Part shown: positions 1-7,449 of the stretch, piece after piece
How positions within the stretch are numbered: position 1 is the first letter of the stretch
How the letters are laid out: every line of letters begins with the position of its first letter
DNA from: Kitasatospora sp. Root107
GTDB taxonomy: Bacteria > Actinomycetota > Actinomycetes > Streptomycetales > Streptomycetaceae
Reading direction: 5' to 3'
Assembly: GCF_001424875.1 (NCBI RefSeq)
Contig: NZ_LMCT01000045.1
Coordinates: forward strand, 62,108-126,107
DNA length: 64,000 nt
The notes under the pieces: model-generated
Databases searched by the model: none
What the model was told of the DNA's origin: nothing
The model's input: the letters and a program-made list of their open reading frames with translations, nothing else
Position numbers and translations under genes: made by a program

Positions 1-494
1 GGGACGATCAGTCGATCGACAAGCTGGACAACAACTGCACCAACTTCGCCTCGGAGTCGCTGCGGCAGGGCGGCGTCAAGGAGAAGCCGGACAGCGGCTG
101 GGGCCCCGGCTGGTCGGACGACAGCTGGGGACGCGACGACGACGCCGACTCCGGCTGGTACGACGAGCGGATGGACTACTCGAAGAGCTGGGGCGCCGCC
201 GAGAACCTGCAGAACTTCATGCTGGAGAACGGCGGTTACGAGGTCCCGGCCTCCCAGGCGATGCCCGGCGACCTGATCTTCTACGAGCAGTCCGGCGACA
301 ACGAGCACATCGAGAAGGGCAACACCCACCACGCCGCCGTGGTCACCGCCGTCACCCCCGACGGCGACGTCAAGTACACCCAGCACACCACCTCCCGACA
401 GAACGTCAGCCTGGACGGGCGGGTTCACGCCACCGAGAAGGCCGAGGGCGAACAGAAGGTCCGCATCGTGCGCGTCTCCCCGAGTTGGTACTGA
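1..494 (+). CDS. Amidase-domain protein, 5'-truncated by the window edge
   Basis: The reading frame is open from the first bases (codons from base 3) to TGA at 492-494, so only the C-terminal part is visible. It reads DNNCTNFASESLRQGG near the start and LIFYEQSGDNEHIEKG with HHAAVV further on. A Cys in an N-C-T-N-F-A-S context followed by a His in an H-H-A-A-V-V strand is the pattern of the putative amidase / CHAP-like (Amidase_6) fold, where Cys and His act on amide bonds. The N-terminus, and any signal peptide, lies outside the window. The stop overlaps the next ATG (ATGA), so the gene is translationally coupled to the two downstream genes. Family assignment is from motif recognition; substrate unknown. 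Confidence 0.75.
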   Translation, partial: DDQSIDKLDNNCTNFASESLRQGGVKEKPDSGWGPGWSDDSWGRDDDADSGWYDERMDYSKSWGAAENLQNFMLENGGYEVPASQAMPGDLIFYEQSGDNEHIEKGNTHHAAVVTAVTPDGDVKYTQHTTSRQNVSLDGRVHATEKAEGEQKVRIVRVSPSWY

Positions 495-883
495 TGACGA
501 CGCGTCTTTCCGGTCTCCTCGGTGTGCTGGCGGCCGTGCTGGGTGGCGCGGCCGCGTGGTGGTTCAGCGTCGCGTACGAGGAGCGGCACCGTGCGGTGCT
601 GGCCAGCTGTCTGGACCTGCCGGCCAACACCGGTATGCGGGTGGGGGCTTGGGGTGTGCTCGGCTTCGGGCTGCTGGCGGTGCTGGTGCCGTTGGGGCTG
701 CGCCTGCTGGGACGGGTGCGGCTGGGGGTCCTGGCGGTCCTCGCGATGGTGGCCGGTGTGGCGCTGGTGGGTACGGGCGTCTTCCTGGTCGCCGACACGC
801 TCGACCTGGGGACGGGGCGGCGGCTGTGCTCCGGCGCTGCGCCGCTGAGCTTTGACGCCCGCGCACATCAGAATTCGGAATGA
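494..883 (+). CDS. Small three-TM membrane protein
   Basis: 129 residues from the ATG that overlaps the stop of the amidase gene by one base (ATGA); this coupling is why I prefer it to the TTG nine bases upstream. Three hydrophobic segments lie at about residues 5-27, 52-74 and 78-101, with a short cysteine-bearing tail. I do not recognise a family. It is the middle gene of a three-gene overlapping unit (amidase, membrane protein, lipoprotein) directly upstream of a T7SS protease gene, so a cell-envelope role is a reasonable guess only. Confidence 0.7.
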   Translation: MTTRLSGLLGVLAAVLGGAAAWWFSVAYEERHRAVLASCLDLPANTGMRVGAWGVLGFGLLAVLVPLGLRLLGRVRLGVLAVLAMVAGVALVGTGVFLVADTLDLGTGRRLCSGAAPLSFDARAHQNSE

Positions 884-1473
884 GGTCTCACGACATGCGC
901 ACTCGACGACTCGTCGGCACAGTGGCGTTGGCGGTGCTCCCGCTCACGCTCGTCTCCTGTTCAGCCATCAGTGCCGTGACTGGTGACTCCGGCAGTACGG
1001 TCAACCTGCCGGTGGAGTCCGAGACCCCGGACACGGGCGCGGCCGCCGGGCCGGTGACCGTGCAGAAGAAGACGCAGACGATTGACGTCTGCACGGTGTT
1101 CACCGCCGCGGACATCAACAAGGCCACCAACGACGAGATGGAGGGCATCATCGACCCCGGCAACTACTGCGTCGTCTCCACGAAGCAGTCGATGCTGGCG
1201 ATCTCGGTGATGGCCGAGCGTTACGACCCTCATCCGGATGGCACCAAGCTTCGGTTCGGTGGCAACCAGGCTTCGCAGAAGCTGACCAAGGCGAGCGGCA
1301 AAAGGCTTGATGAGTGCGACATCGTCGTGCAGCTCAACAGCATCAACGAGTTCGGCGACAACGCGCTGAACGTCAACATCGCGAACTACGACAAGGAGTC
1401 GCAGCCCGATGTCTGCGGAGTCGCTCGGAAGATCACGCAGATGATCTTCGACAAGATCCCGACGGTGAAGTGA
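880..1473 (+). CDS. DUF3558-like lipoprotein
   Basis: 197 residues. The ATG at 880 overlaps the previous stop (ATGA); an in-frame ATG at 895 is an alternative start. The N-terminus has positive charges (RTRRL), a hydrophobic stretch and the lipobox L-V-S-C, so the mature protein should be a membrane-anchored lipoprotein. The rest has D-V-C-T-V-F near residue 65 and Cys residues in GNYC and DVCG, resembling the DUF3558 family of actinobacterial lipoproteins, which often occur beside T7SS or envelope genes. It ends 143 bp before the mycosin gene. Function unknown; the family match is from memory. Confidence 0.75.
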   Translation: MRSHDMRTRRLVGTVALAVLPLTLVSCSAISAVTGDSGSTVNLPVESETPDTGAAAGPVTVQKKTQTIDVCTVFTAADINKATNDEMEGIIDPGNYCVVSTKQSMLAISVMAERYDPHPDGTKLRFGGNQASQKLTKASGKRLDECDIVVQLNSINEFGDNALNVNIANYDKESQPDVCGVARKITQMIFDKIPTVK

Positions 1474-1545
1474 CGAATCGAGCCAAGGCGGCTGTGCGGA
1501 ACACGTGCAGAGGCGTGGGGTCCTGCCCATGTCAGCCGGTCGGGA

Positions 1546-1558
1546 GATACGATCGGAC
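1546..1558 (+). promoter_or_regulatory. Candidate -10 region before mycosin 1
   Basis: GATACGATCGGAC contains TACGAT, a good actinobacterial -10 hexamer, 59 bases before the mycosin ATG. A nearly identical box (GATACGATCGAAC) precedes the Esx-like gene at 3124. No convincing -35 is visible at either place. Confidence 0.4.
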
Positions 1559-1616
1559 GGTGCGTGCCTCCAAGGCGCGGACCACGGTCTCCAATTGACG
1601 GGGTAACGGGGTAGGG

Positions 1617-2981
1617 ATGACGCTCACCAGGACCATGCGCGCACTGGGTGCCACGACGTTGGCCGCCGGTCTGCTGCTGACCACTGCGCCGTTGGCCTCG
1701 GCGGACCAGGTCCGGGATGGGCAGTGGGCCATCCAGACGCTGGAGCTGGCGAAGGCCTGGTCGGTGAGCAAGGGCACCGGCGTCACTGTCGCGGTCATCG
1801 ACTCAGGGATTGATGTCACCCACCCCGATCTGGCAGGGCAGACACTTCCGGGCTTCGACCCCGGTGGTCAGGGGCGGGAGAAGAGTTCGACCGCCGATCA
1901 CGGCACCGCGATGGCTGCCATCATCGCGGGGAAGGGCCACGGGAACGGCGAGGGTGCAATCGGAGTGGCACCGGGGGCAAAGATCCTGCCGATCTTCAAG
2001 TCCTCCGCCGACAACTCGGACGCGATCCCTGAGGGCATCCGCTGGGCGGTCGACCACGACGCCAAGGTCATCAACATCTCCCAGGGCTCACGGAGTGCGG
2101 CGGACAAGGAGGTTGCCGAGGCCGTTGCCTACGCACTCTCGAAAGACGTCCTGATCGTGGCTGGTACGGGGAATGACGGACAGACCCCGATCAGCAGCCC
2201 GGCCAACACGCCGGGCGTTCTGGCCGTGGGTGCCGTCGACAAGGGCGGGAAGGTCTGGGCGAAGTCCAACTACGGTCCAGGGGTACTGCTGACCGCGCCG
2301 GGAGTGGAAGTCGTCTCTGCCGGGGTCTGTAGCGGGAGCCGGTACTGCATGGCCAACGGGACTTCGGCCGCCACAGCCCATGTATCCGGTGCTGCCGCGT
2401 TGCTGCGGGCCAAGTACCCCAACCTATCGGCAGGTCAGATCGCCAACCGGCTGGTCAAGTCGGCGCAGGCACCGGCCTCGGGAGGCGGAAAGCTCCCGGA
2501 TGAGCGCTACGGCTACGGCATCATCCGCCCGTACGAGGCGCTCACCCAGGACATCCCGGCGGGCCCGGCCCAGGGGCCGCTGGCCAAAACCGCCGCGTCG
2601 GACGGTTCGAGTAGTGCGCCCAGCGCTGCTGTTCCGGCACCGGGTGGGGCCGCGTCCGGGGGATCAGCCGCTGAGGAGGTCGAGTCGGATGGATTCTCCT
2701 TCGTGGGCAAGGGTCTTGCCATCGCGGGCGGCATCCTACTGGTCCTTGTGCTGCTCTTCATCGGTGTGATCGTGTTGATCGTGCGAGCCGCGAAGCGCCG
2801 TCGGGCCGCTGCCTCGGTCCCGCCGGGACCGGCTCCGTACGGATACCCGCAGGCCCAGCCGCCGTACCCGAACCAGCCGTACGGCAGCCAGCCTCCGCCG
2901 CCGGGTCAGCCCCCGTACGGCAACCAGCCGCCGCAGCAGCCGCCGTACCCGAATCCTTACGGTTCCGGTCAGAACCAGTGA
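1617..2981 (+). CDS. T7SS-associated mycosin-type serine protease (copy 1)
   Basis: 454 residues. Signal peptide at residues 1-29 (ends PLASA-D), then a subtilisin-type S8 domain: Asp62 in AVIDSGID, His95 in DHGTAMAA, Asn186 in GTGND as oxyanion residue, Ser250 in NGTSAATAHVSG. A single TM helix at about 368-394 is followed by a short Pro/Gly/Tyr-rich tail with PPY and NQPY repeats. This is the layout of mycosins (MycP), membrane-anchored proteases that work beside type VII (ESX) secretion machines. The Esx-like and WXG100/Gly-rich genes follow at once, which supports a T7SS role. No EccC-type ATPase gene is in the window, so any cognate machine is outside it. A paralogue lies at 36299-37696. 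Confidence 0.92.
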   Translation: MTLTRTMRALGATTLAAGLLLTTAPLASADQVRDGQWAIQTLELAKAWSVSKGTGVTVAVIDSGIDVTHPDLAGQTLPGFDPGGQGREKSSTADHGTAMAAIIAGKGHGNGEGAIGVAPGAKILPIFKSSADNSDAIPEGIRWAVDHDAKVINISQGSRSAADKEVAEAVAYALSKDVLIVAGTGNDGQTPISSPANTPGVLAVGAVDKGGKVWAKSNYGPGVLLTAPGVEVVSAGVCSGSRYCMANGTSAATAHVSGAAALLRAKYPNLSAGQIANRLVKSAQAPASGGGKLPDERYGYGIIRPYEALTQDIPAGPAQGPLAKTAASDGSSSAPSAAVPAPGGAASGGSAAEEVESDGFSFVGKGLAIAGGILLVLVLLFIGVIVLIVRAAKRRRAAASVPPGPAPYGYPQAQPPYPNQPYGSQPPPPGQPPYGNQPPQQPPYPNPYGSGQNQ

Positions 2982-3014
2982 CGCTGAGGGTGTGTCAGCA
3001 CCCTCTGCTTAAGC

Positions 3015-3027
3015 GATACGATCGAAC
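3015..3027 (+). promoter_or_regulatory. Candidate -10 region before the Esx-like gene
   Basis: GATACGATCGAAC repeats, with one change, the box found before mycosin 1 (1546-1558). It lies about 97 bases upstream of the Esx-like ATG, so the small genes may have their own promoter. No clear -35. Confidence 0.35.
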
Positions 3028-3123
3028 GCCTTGACCGGATGACAGCAACCGGTCGGACGAGGCGACTTCAGCACCCGCCAGAGCCAGACGGGGAAGCATC
3101 GACACTCCAGGGGGAGGAGCCGA

Positions 3124-3453
3124 ATGTCGGACGGATACCAGGTCAACACCGACGAACTGGAGGCGGTAGTCAGACGACTGCGCGCCCTCCAGCAGAACCT
3201 CGGTCAGACCGCGAACAGCAGCAAGTACAACACCGTGGTCGGACCGAACGACTTCGGGGGCAGCGGTTTCAAGGAAGCGGAGACGCTCCGCTCCGCGCAC
3301 GGGAACATGCAGACCTTCCTCAGCACCACCATCGCCAACCTGAACCAGCTGATCAACGACTTCGGTGACAAGACCCATCAGGTCAACCAGAACTACCGGG
3401 GCGTCGACGAAGACCAGAAGTCCGCCATGGACTCCCAGCGGAAGGGGAACTGA
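3124..3453 (+). CDS. Small Esx-like (WXG100-related) T7SS protein
   Basis: 109 residues behind a strong ribosome site (gggggagg). It is mostly helical by composition: VNTDELEAVVRRLRALQQNL, then a short turn around VVGPNDFGGSGF, then a second amphipathic stretch ending in NQLINDFGDKTHQVNQNY. That helix-turn-helix plan and size fit WXG100/Esx-type secreted proteins, but the turn has no Trp-X-Gly. It lies between a mycosin gene and a large WXG100 protein gene, whose start follows its stop by one base. It probably forms a secreted pair with the larger protein (inference). The equivalent in the second cassette is at 34306-34788. Confidence 0.8.
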   Translation: MSDGYQVNTDELEAVVRRLRALQQNLGQTANSSKYNTVVGPNDFGGSGFKEAETLRSAHGNMQTFLSTTIANLNQLINDFGDKTHQVNQNYRGVDEDQKSAMDSQRKGN

Positions 3454-3454
3454 C

Positions 3455-4924
3455 ATGGCGAGGTCCTACTTCGAGGGTCAATCCCTGATCCCGCTCCAGC
3501 GGATGTTGAACGTGTCCAACCCTGGTCGGCTGAAGGAGGTGGCCGACCACTGGAAGAACGTCGACGCCGAACTACGGGCCGCTGCAGAGGACTTGCAGAA
3601 GGCGGTCGAGCACGCCACGCAGACCTGGCAGGGCACTGCCTCGCAGAGTTTCGTCACTGCGGCCACTCGCATCCAGACCAGCATGACCAACACGGCCTCG
3701 TATGCGGTACGGACCTCCACTGCCATGAACTACGCCGGGCAGGCGCTGGAGCAGAGCAAGGGGGTCATGGAGGACATCGATGTCCCCAGCCGGTTCGAGA
3801 GTGGCGTGAAGTTGGTCGGCGACCTCGGACAGCGCTCCGACGCGCAGTTCAAGGCGGACCTGGCAGGCGGCATGGATCGGGCCACTGCTGTCAACAAGAA
3901 CTATGACGAACTGTCGGCCACCGAGATCGCTCATCAGCGGGCGATCGTGGTGATGGAGCACCTGGCGCCGCAGTACGACTCGGCAGTCGAGTTCCTGGGG
4001 AAGCCGCCGATTGACGACATCAGTGACCCCAGCAAGCCCTACCCGCCGACTCCGGTCGAGCCGCCGCCGGTTACGCCGCCCAAGCCGCAGCCGAAGATCG
4101 CGCCGCCGGTCGGCCCGTCCGGCCCCGACAACAGCGACCCCAAGTCGCCGACGCCCCCCAAGCACCTGCCCGGCCCGGGCGACGACGGCAGGCCCGTCGT
4201 GCCGCCGACGCCGTGGACTCCGCCGGTGCCCGGTGGGACCGGGGAGGGCAAGCTGCCGGGCTGGGTGCCCGGTACCGGGATCGATGGTGGGGTGCATGTG
4301 CCGACGCCGGGGACGACGTTGCCCCGGCCCGGGATTGATCTTCCGGGTGGTGGCGGCATCGGGACCGGTGGCGGCGGCGGTGGTGGCGGTGGCGGCATCG
4401 GCGGGGGCTTCCCCGGTGGTGTCGGCGGGCTGCCTGGCGGTGGCGGTCGTGGTGGCGGTATCGGGACCGGCGGTGGCCGTGGCGGCGGTCTGGCCGGTGG
4501 CGGTGCGGGTTCCGGTGCGGGTGGCCGGGCCGGTGGCGCGGGTGCCGGGGCCGGTGCTGGTGCGGCTGGCGGCGCTGCGGGTCAGGGCCGTGGTGGTACG
4601 CCCGGTATGGGTGGAATGCCCGGTGGTGGTGCGGCCGGCGGCGGCAAGGCCGGTGGCGGTAAGCCGAGCCTGGTCCGGCGTGAGGGCGGTGCGGTCGGCG
4701 GTGCGAAGGCGGGCGGCGCGAGCGGCCGGGCCTTCACCCAGGGCGGTTCCGGTCTCGGCCAGGGTGGCCAGGCCCGTGGTGGTGCGCCGGGTGCGGGCGG
4801 TATGCCCGGGGCCGGTGCCGGCGGGAAGAAGAAGGACAAGAACGGCAACCGTCCCGACTACCTGGTCGAGGACGAGGACACCTGGCGTTCCGGCGGCAAG
4901 GCCAACCCGCCGGTGATCGAGTAG
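3455..4924 (+). CDS. WXG100/Gly-rich T7SS substrate-like protein (copy 1)
   Basis: 489 residues from the ATG one base after the Esx-like stop; the frame is open further upstream but that overlaps the previous gene. Residues 1-100 are helical and carry the W-Q-G turn in TQTWQGTASQSF, the WXG100 signature. The middle (about 185-275) is Pro-rich, followed by about 150 residues of Gly/Ala-rich low complexity. The extreme C-terminus reads RPDYLVEDEDTW, which contains a YxxxD/E element (YLVED), the known T7SS export signal. The paralogue at 34835 keeps the same tail almost unchanged while its low-complexity region differs. Architecture resembles PPE/EspB-like secreted proteins. Function outside the cell is unknown. 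Confidence 0.85.
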   Translation: MARSYFEGQSLIPLQRMLNVSNPGRLKEVADHWKNVDAELRAAAEDLQKAVEHATQTWQGTASQSFVTAATRIQTSMTNTASYAVRTSTAMNYAGQALEQSKGVMEDIDVPSRFESGVKLVGDLGQRSDAQFKADLAGGMDRATAVNKNYDELSATEIAHQRAIVVMEHLAPQYDSAVEFLGKPPIDDISDPSKPYPPTPVEPPPVTPPKPQPKIAPPVGPSGPDNSDPKSPTPPKHLPGPGDDGRPVVPPTPWTPPVPGGTGEGKLPGWVPGTGIDGGVHVPTPGTTLPRPGIDLPGGGGIGTGGGGGGGGGGIGGGFPGGVGGLPGGGGRGGGIGTGGGRGGGLAGGGAGSGAGGRAGGAGAGAGAGAAGGAAGQGRGGTPGMGGMPGGGAAGGGKAGGGKPSLVRREGGAVGGAKAGGASGRAFTQGGSGLGQGGQARGGAPGAGGMPGAGAGGKKKDKNGNRPDYLVEDEDTWRSGGKANPPVIE

Positions 4925-4945
4925 CGGGTGGTCCGGTCGGACTGA

Positions 4946-4981
4946 CGGCCCGGCCACGGGGGAGACCCCGTGGCCGGGCCG
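4946..4981 (+). terminator. Stem-loop terminator after the T7SS cassette
   Basis: Perfect 16-bp stem (CGGCCCGGCCACGGGG and its complement) with loop GAGA, followed by ttcgctttg. It starts 22 bases after the stop of the WXG100 gene. Confidence 0.85.
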
Positions 4982-5034
4982 TTCGCTTTGTGGGGGCGGG
5001 GACAGGGCCGAGAGAATGCCGAAAAAGAATGCGC

Positions 5035-5061
5035 CGAATTCCCCCCGCGCAGGGGAATTCG
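5035..5061 (-). terminator. Terminator of tRNA-Cys
   Basis: Stem CGAATTCCCC / GGGGAATTCG. On the minus strand it lies just downstream of tRNA-Cys and is followed by a T-rich run (ATTCTTTTTC). Confidence 0.75.
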
Positions 5062-5076
5062 ACGCATCCGGCAAAG

Positions 5077-5148
5077 AGGCCATGACGGGAATCGAACCCG
5101 TGTAAACCGCTTTGCAGGCGGTTCCCTAAACCACTCGGGCACACGGCC
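5077..5148 (-). tRNA. tRNA-Cys (GCA)
   Basis: Minus-strand cloverleaf: acceptor GGCCGTG/CATGGCC (one G-T pair), anticodon stem ACCGC/GCGGT with loop CTGCAAA, anticodon GCA, and T-arm loop GTTCGATTC. The discriminator base is U, the identity base for tRNA-Cys. No CCA is encoded. 72 nt. Confidence 0.97.
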
Positions 5149-5441
5149 GTGAAGGTGGAACAGAAGGTGAGGCAGAAGGTGTGACGTCAGGTCAGGGACC
5201 GCCGTCGGCAAGGGAGGAGAACGTCAGCGACAGGACCGACAACACGAAGCGGCACAGGTGAGGGGCATCGAGATCGCCACCGTCTCCCTGCTCATGGCCT
5301 GCTCCTGTCGTCGTGGCCCGGATCGACCGGGCGCGCTGTTCGTGAATTCATAGTGCCCGAATGCGCGGGCCCGCGTCAATATCCGTATATGAATTCCGTG
5401 TGTCGGCCGTGCTAGCCTCGATGGCAGGCGAGTTGATCGCC
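5149..5441. other. Intergenic region before the riboswitch
   Basis: No convincing gene. A minus-strand reading frame at 5224-5496 has no ribosome site, runs through the riboswitch and is Arg/Ser-rich. The stretch 5340-5410 is relatively A/T-rich (aatatccgtatatgaattc) and probably holds the promoters for tRNA-Cys (leftward) and for the riboswitch transcript (rightward). Confidence 0.5.
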
Positions 5442-5510
5442 CCGGACGAGCGCGTCGTACCCGGTCTGACAAGACGGCGCAGTAGTGAACTGACACCTAC
5501 TGCGAGGGAG
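5442..5510 (+). promoter_or_regulatory. Guanidine-III (ykkC-III) riboswitch
   Basis: The aptamer, 5442-5480, begins CCGGACGAG and has GTACCCGGTC at 5458-5467 and GACAAGACGGCGC at its end, all diagnostic of the class III guanidine riboswitch. The first helix pairs CCGG 5442-5445 with CCGG 5461-5464. The pseudoknot helix pairs GCGTCGT 5452-5458 with ACGGCGC 5474-5480, with one G-U pair where the well-known Thermobifida example has C-G. Downstream, CGCAGTAG 5478-5485 can pair with CTACTGCG 5497-5504, which shares bases with the pseudoknot and touches the ribosome site GAGGGAG (5504-5510). Ligand binding should therefore free the ribosome site (inference). The regulated gene is an SMR guanidinium exporter. 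Confidence 0.92.
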
Positions 5511-5518
5511 TGCTCGTC

Positions 5519-5833
5519 ATGGCCTGGGTTGTTCTGATCATCGCCGGTGTGCTGGAGACGGTGTGGGCGGTTGCCCTGGAGGCGTCCAAGGGGTTCTCGC
5601 GGCTGGTGCCGAGCGTGGTGTTCGGGGTCGCGCTGGTGCTCAGCATGGGCGGGCTGGCGTACGCGATGAAGTCGATCCCGCTCGGCACGGGGTACGCGAT
5701 CTGGGTCGGGATCGGTGCGATCGGTACGGCGCTATATGGCATGGCAGTCATGGGGGACGCGGTGACGGCGGCCCGGATCACCTGTCTGGTGCTGATCCTC
5801 GGCGGAGTGGTCGGGCTCAAGGTTCTGCACTGA
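5519..5833 (+). CDS. gdx: SMR-family guanidinium exporter (Gdx/SugE type)
   Basis: 104 residues, four TM helices, the usual SMR length. It has the membrane-embedded Glu in IIAGVLETVWAVALE (residue 13), and GLAYAMKSIPLGTGYAIW, the SugE/Gdx subtype signature. These dual-topology dimers exchange guanidinium for protons. The ATG at 5519 sits 8 bases after GAGGGAG; a GTG at 5510 overlaps the ribosome site and is unlikely. The guanidine-III riboswitch upstream makes guanidinium export, rather than drug export, the likely job. Confidence 0.95.
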   Translation: MAWVVLIIAGVLETVWAVALEASKGFSRLVPSVVFGVALVLSMGGLAYAMKSIPLGTGYAIWVGIGAIGTALYGMAVMGDAVTAARITCLVLILGGVVGLKVLH

Positions 5834-5924
5834 CCCAACAGGGGCGGTCCTAGGTCCAGGGGCTGAGCGGGCCTGGGTCGCAGGTCAGGAGTAAAAGGCG
5901 GCCACGGCACTTACGATGGCACTC

Positions 5925-7388
5925 ATGACCACAGCCTCCCCCACCTCGGTCGACGCCGTCAGCCCGGAAGACCCGCTCCCGGAAGAGGAGAGCGGCGGCG
6001 TGCTGAGCGGCCCGTACCGCGCGCTCACCCTCGGGATCGTCTCGGTCGTCCTGCTGCTCGCCTTCGAGGCGACGGCGGTGAACACCGCGATGCCGGAGGC
6101 GGCCAGGCAGCTGCACGGGCTCGGGCTGTACGCCTTCGCCTTCTCGGGGTACTTCACCACGACGCTGTTCGCGCTGGTGGTCTCGGGGCAGTGGTCGGAC
6201 CGGCGGGGGCCGATGGGGCCGCTGTTCACCGGGATCGCCGTGTTCGGGGTGGGCCTGGTGGTGGCCGGTGCGGCGGCGAACATGTGGATGTTCGTGGCGG
6301 GCCGGGCGGTGCAGGGGCTCGGGGGCGGGCTGGTGATCGTGGCGTTGTACGTGGTGGTCGGGCGGGCCTTTCCGGAGCGGCTGCGGCCGGCCGTGTTCGC
6401 GGCCTTCTCGGCGGCCTGGGTGCTGCCCTCGATCCTCGGGCCGCTGATCTCGGGTGCGGTGACCCAGCACCTGGGCTGGCGCTGGGTGTTCCTGGCGGTG
6501 CCGGTGCTGATCCTGCTGCCGCTGGCGGTGATGGGCCCGGCCCTGCGGCGGGCCGAGCGGGCCCAGCCGCAGCAGCAGGGCGCGGAGTTCGACCTGCGGC
6601 GGACCGGTCTTGCGGCGATGGCCGCGGTCGGTGCGGCGCTGTTGCAGTACGCGGGACAGCGCCGCGACCTGCTGGGGCTGATCCCGGCGGTGGCGGGGGT
6701 GGCGCTGCTGGCGCCGGCCGTGCTGCGGCTGCTGCCGGCCGGGGCGCTGCGGGCGGCCAGGGGGCTCCCGACGGTGATCGTGCTGCGTGGGGTGGCGGCG
6801 GGGGCGTTCTTCACGGCCGAGCTGTTCATCCCGCTGATGATGGTCACTCAGCGGCACCTGTCGCTGACCATGGCGGGGCTGACCCTGACCAGTGGCGGGC
6901 TGTCCTGGGCGCTGGGCTCCTGGCTGCAGGGGCGGCCGGCGGCGGACCGGCACCGAGAGGCGCTGATCCGGCTGGGATTCGTGCTGACGGCGGTGTCGAT
7001 CGCGGGGGCGGCGCTGGTGCTGATACCGGCGGTGCCGGTCTGGGTGACGGCGGTGGCCTGGGCGGTCGGCGGGGTCGGGATGGGGCTGGCGGTGGCCAGT
7101 ATCAGCGTGCTGATGATGAAGCTCTCGGCGCCGGAGGAGGCGGGGGTCAACTCGGCCTCGCTCCAGCTCAGTGACGCGCTCGGGAACGTGGCGCTGGCCG
7201 GTCTGGCGGGCGTGCTGTTCGCCGCGCTCGGCGGCGGCTCCCTGACGGTGGCGGACTCGGCGGCGGGCGCGGCAGGCGCGGCGGATGCGGCGGGAGTGCC
7301 GGTCGCGCCGTTCGCGGTGATCTTCGCGGTGATGACGGGTGTGGCCCTGCTGGGTGCCGCCCTCACCAGCCGGGTGAAGACGGTCTGA
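5925..7388 (+). CDS. MFS transporter (DHA-type exporter)
   Basis: About 487 residues with 12 or more TM segments. Motif A-like WSDRRGPMGPLF lies after TM2, and TM1 has FEATAVNTAMPEAA, a pattern of the DHA2 drug-export group. I prefer the ATG at 5925 to that at 5916 because TACGAT (5912-5917) ends 7 bases before it and no ribosome site is visible, which fits a leaderless transcript. Central residues 205-235 are a charged/Gln-rich cytoplasmic loop. Substrate unknown; the guanidinium exporter just upstream is separately controlled. Confidence 0.9.
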   Translation: MTTASPTSVDAVSPEDPLPEEESGGVLSGPYRALTLGIVSVVLLLAFEATAVNTAMPEAARQLHGLGLYAFAFSGYFTTTLFALVVSGQWSDRRGPMGPLFTGIAVFGVGLVVAGAAANMWMFVAGRAVQGLGGGLVIVALYVVVGRAFPERLRPAVFAAFSAAWVLPSILGPLISGAVTQHLGWRWVFLAVPVLILLPLAVMGPALRRAERAQPQQQGAEFDLRRTGLAAMAAVGAALLQYAGQRRDLLGLIPAVAGVALLAPAVLRLLPAGALRAARGLPTVIVLRGVAAGAFFTAELFIPLMMVTQRHLSLTMAGLTLTSGGLSWALGSWLQGRPAADRHREALIRLGFVLTAVSIAGAALVLIPAVPVWVTAVAWAVGGVGMGLAVASISVLMMKLSAPEEAGVNSASLQLSDALGNVALAGLAGVLFAALGGGSLTVADSAAGAAGAADAAGVPVAPFAVIFAVMTGVALLGAALTSRVKTV

Positions 7389-7394
7389 CGCACC

Positions 7395-7429
7395 GACAGC
7401 GCGGCCGGACCGGACAGGGCCGCGCTGTC
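7395..7429. terminator. Bidirectional terminator between convergent genes
   Basis: Stem GACAGCGCGGCC / GGCCGCGCTGTC with an 11-base loop, in the 61-bp gap between the MFS gene and the leftward deacetylase gene. Confidence 0.75.
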
Positions 7430-7449
7430 GACGGGAGGTGGGCGGTGGG

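Noticed and set aside
3572..5083. Long minus-strand frame opposite the Gly-rich WXG100 gene
   Set aside because: A shadow produced by GC-rich repeats: Thr/Arg/Ala-rich, and it runs into tRNA-Cys.
5224..5496. 90-residue minus-strand reading frame over the riboswitch
   Set aside because: No ribosome site, Arg/Ser-rich composition, and antisense to a well-matched riboswitch.
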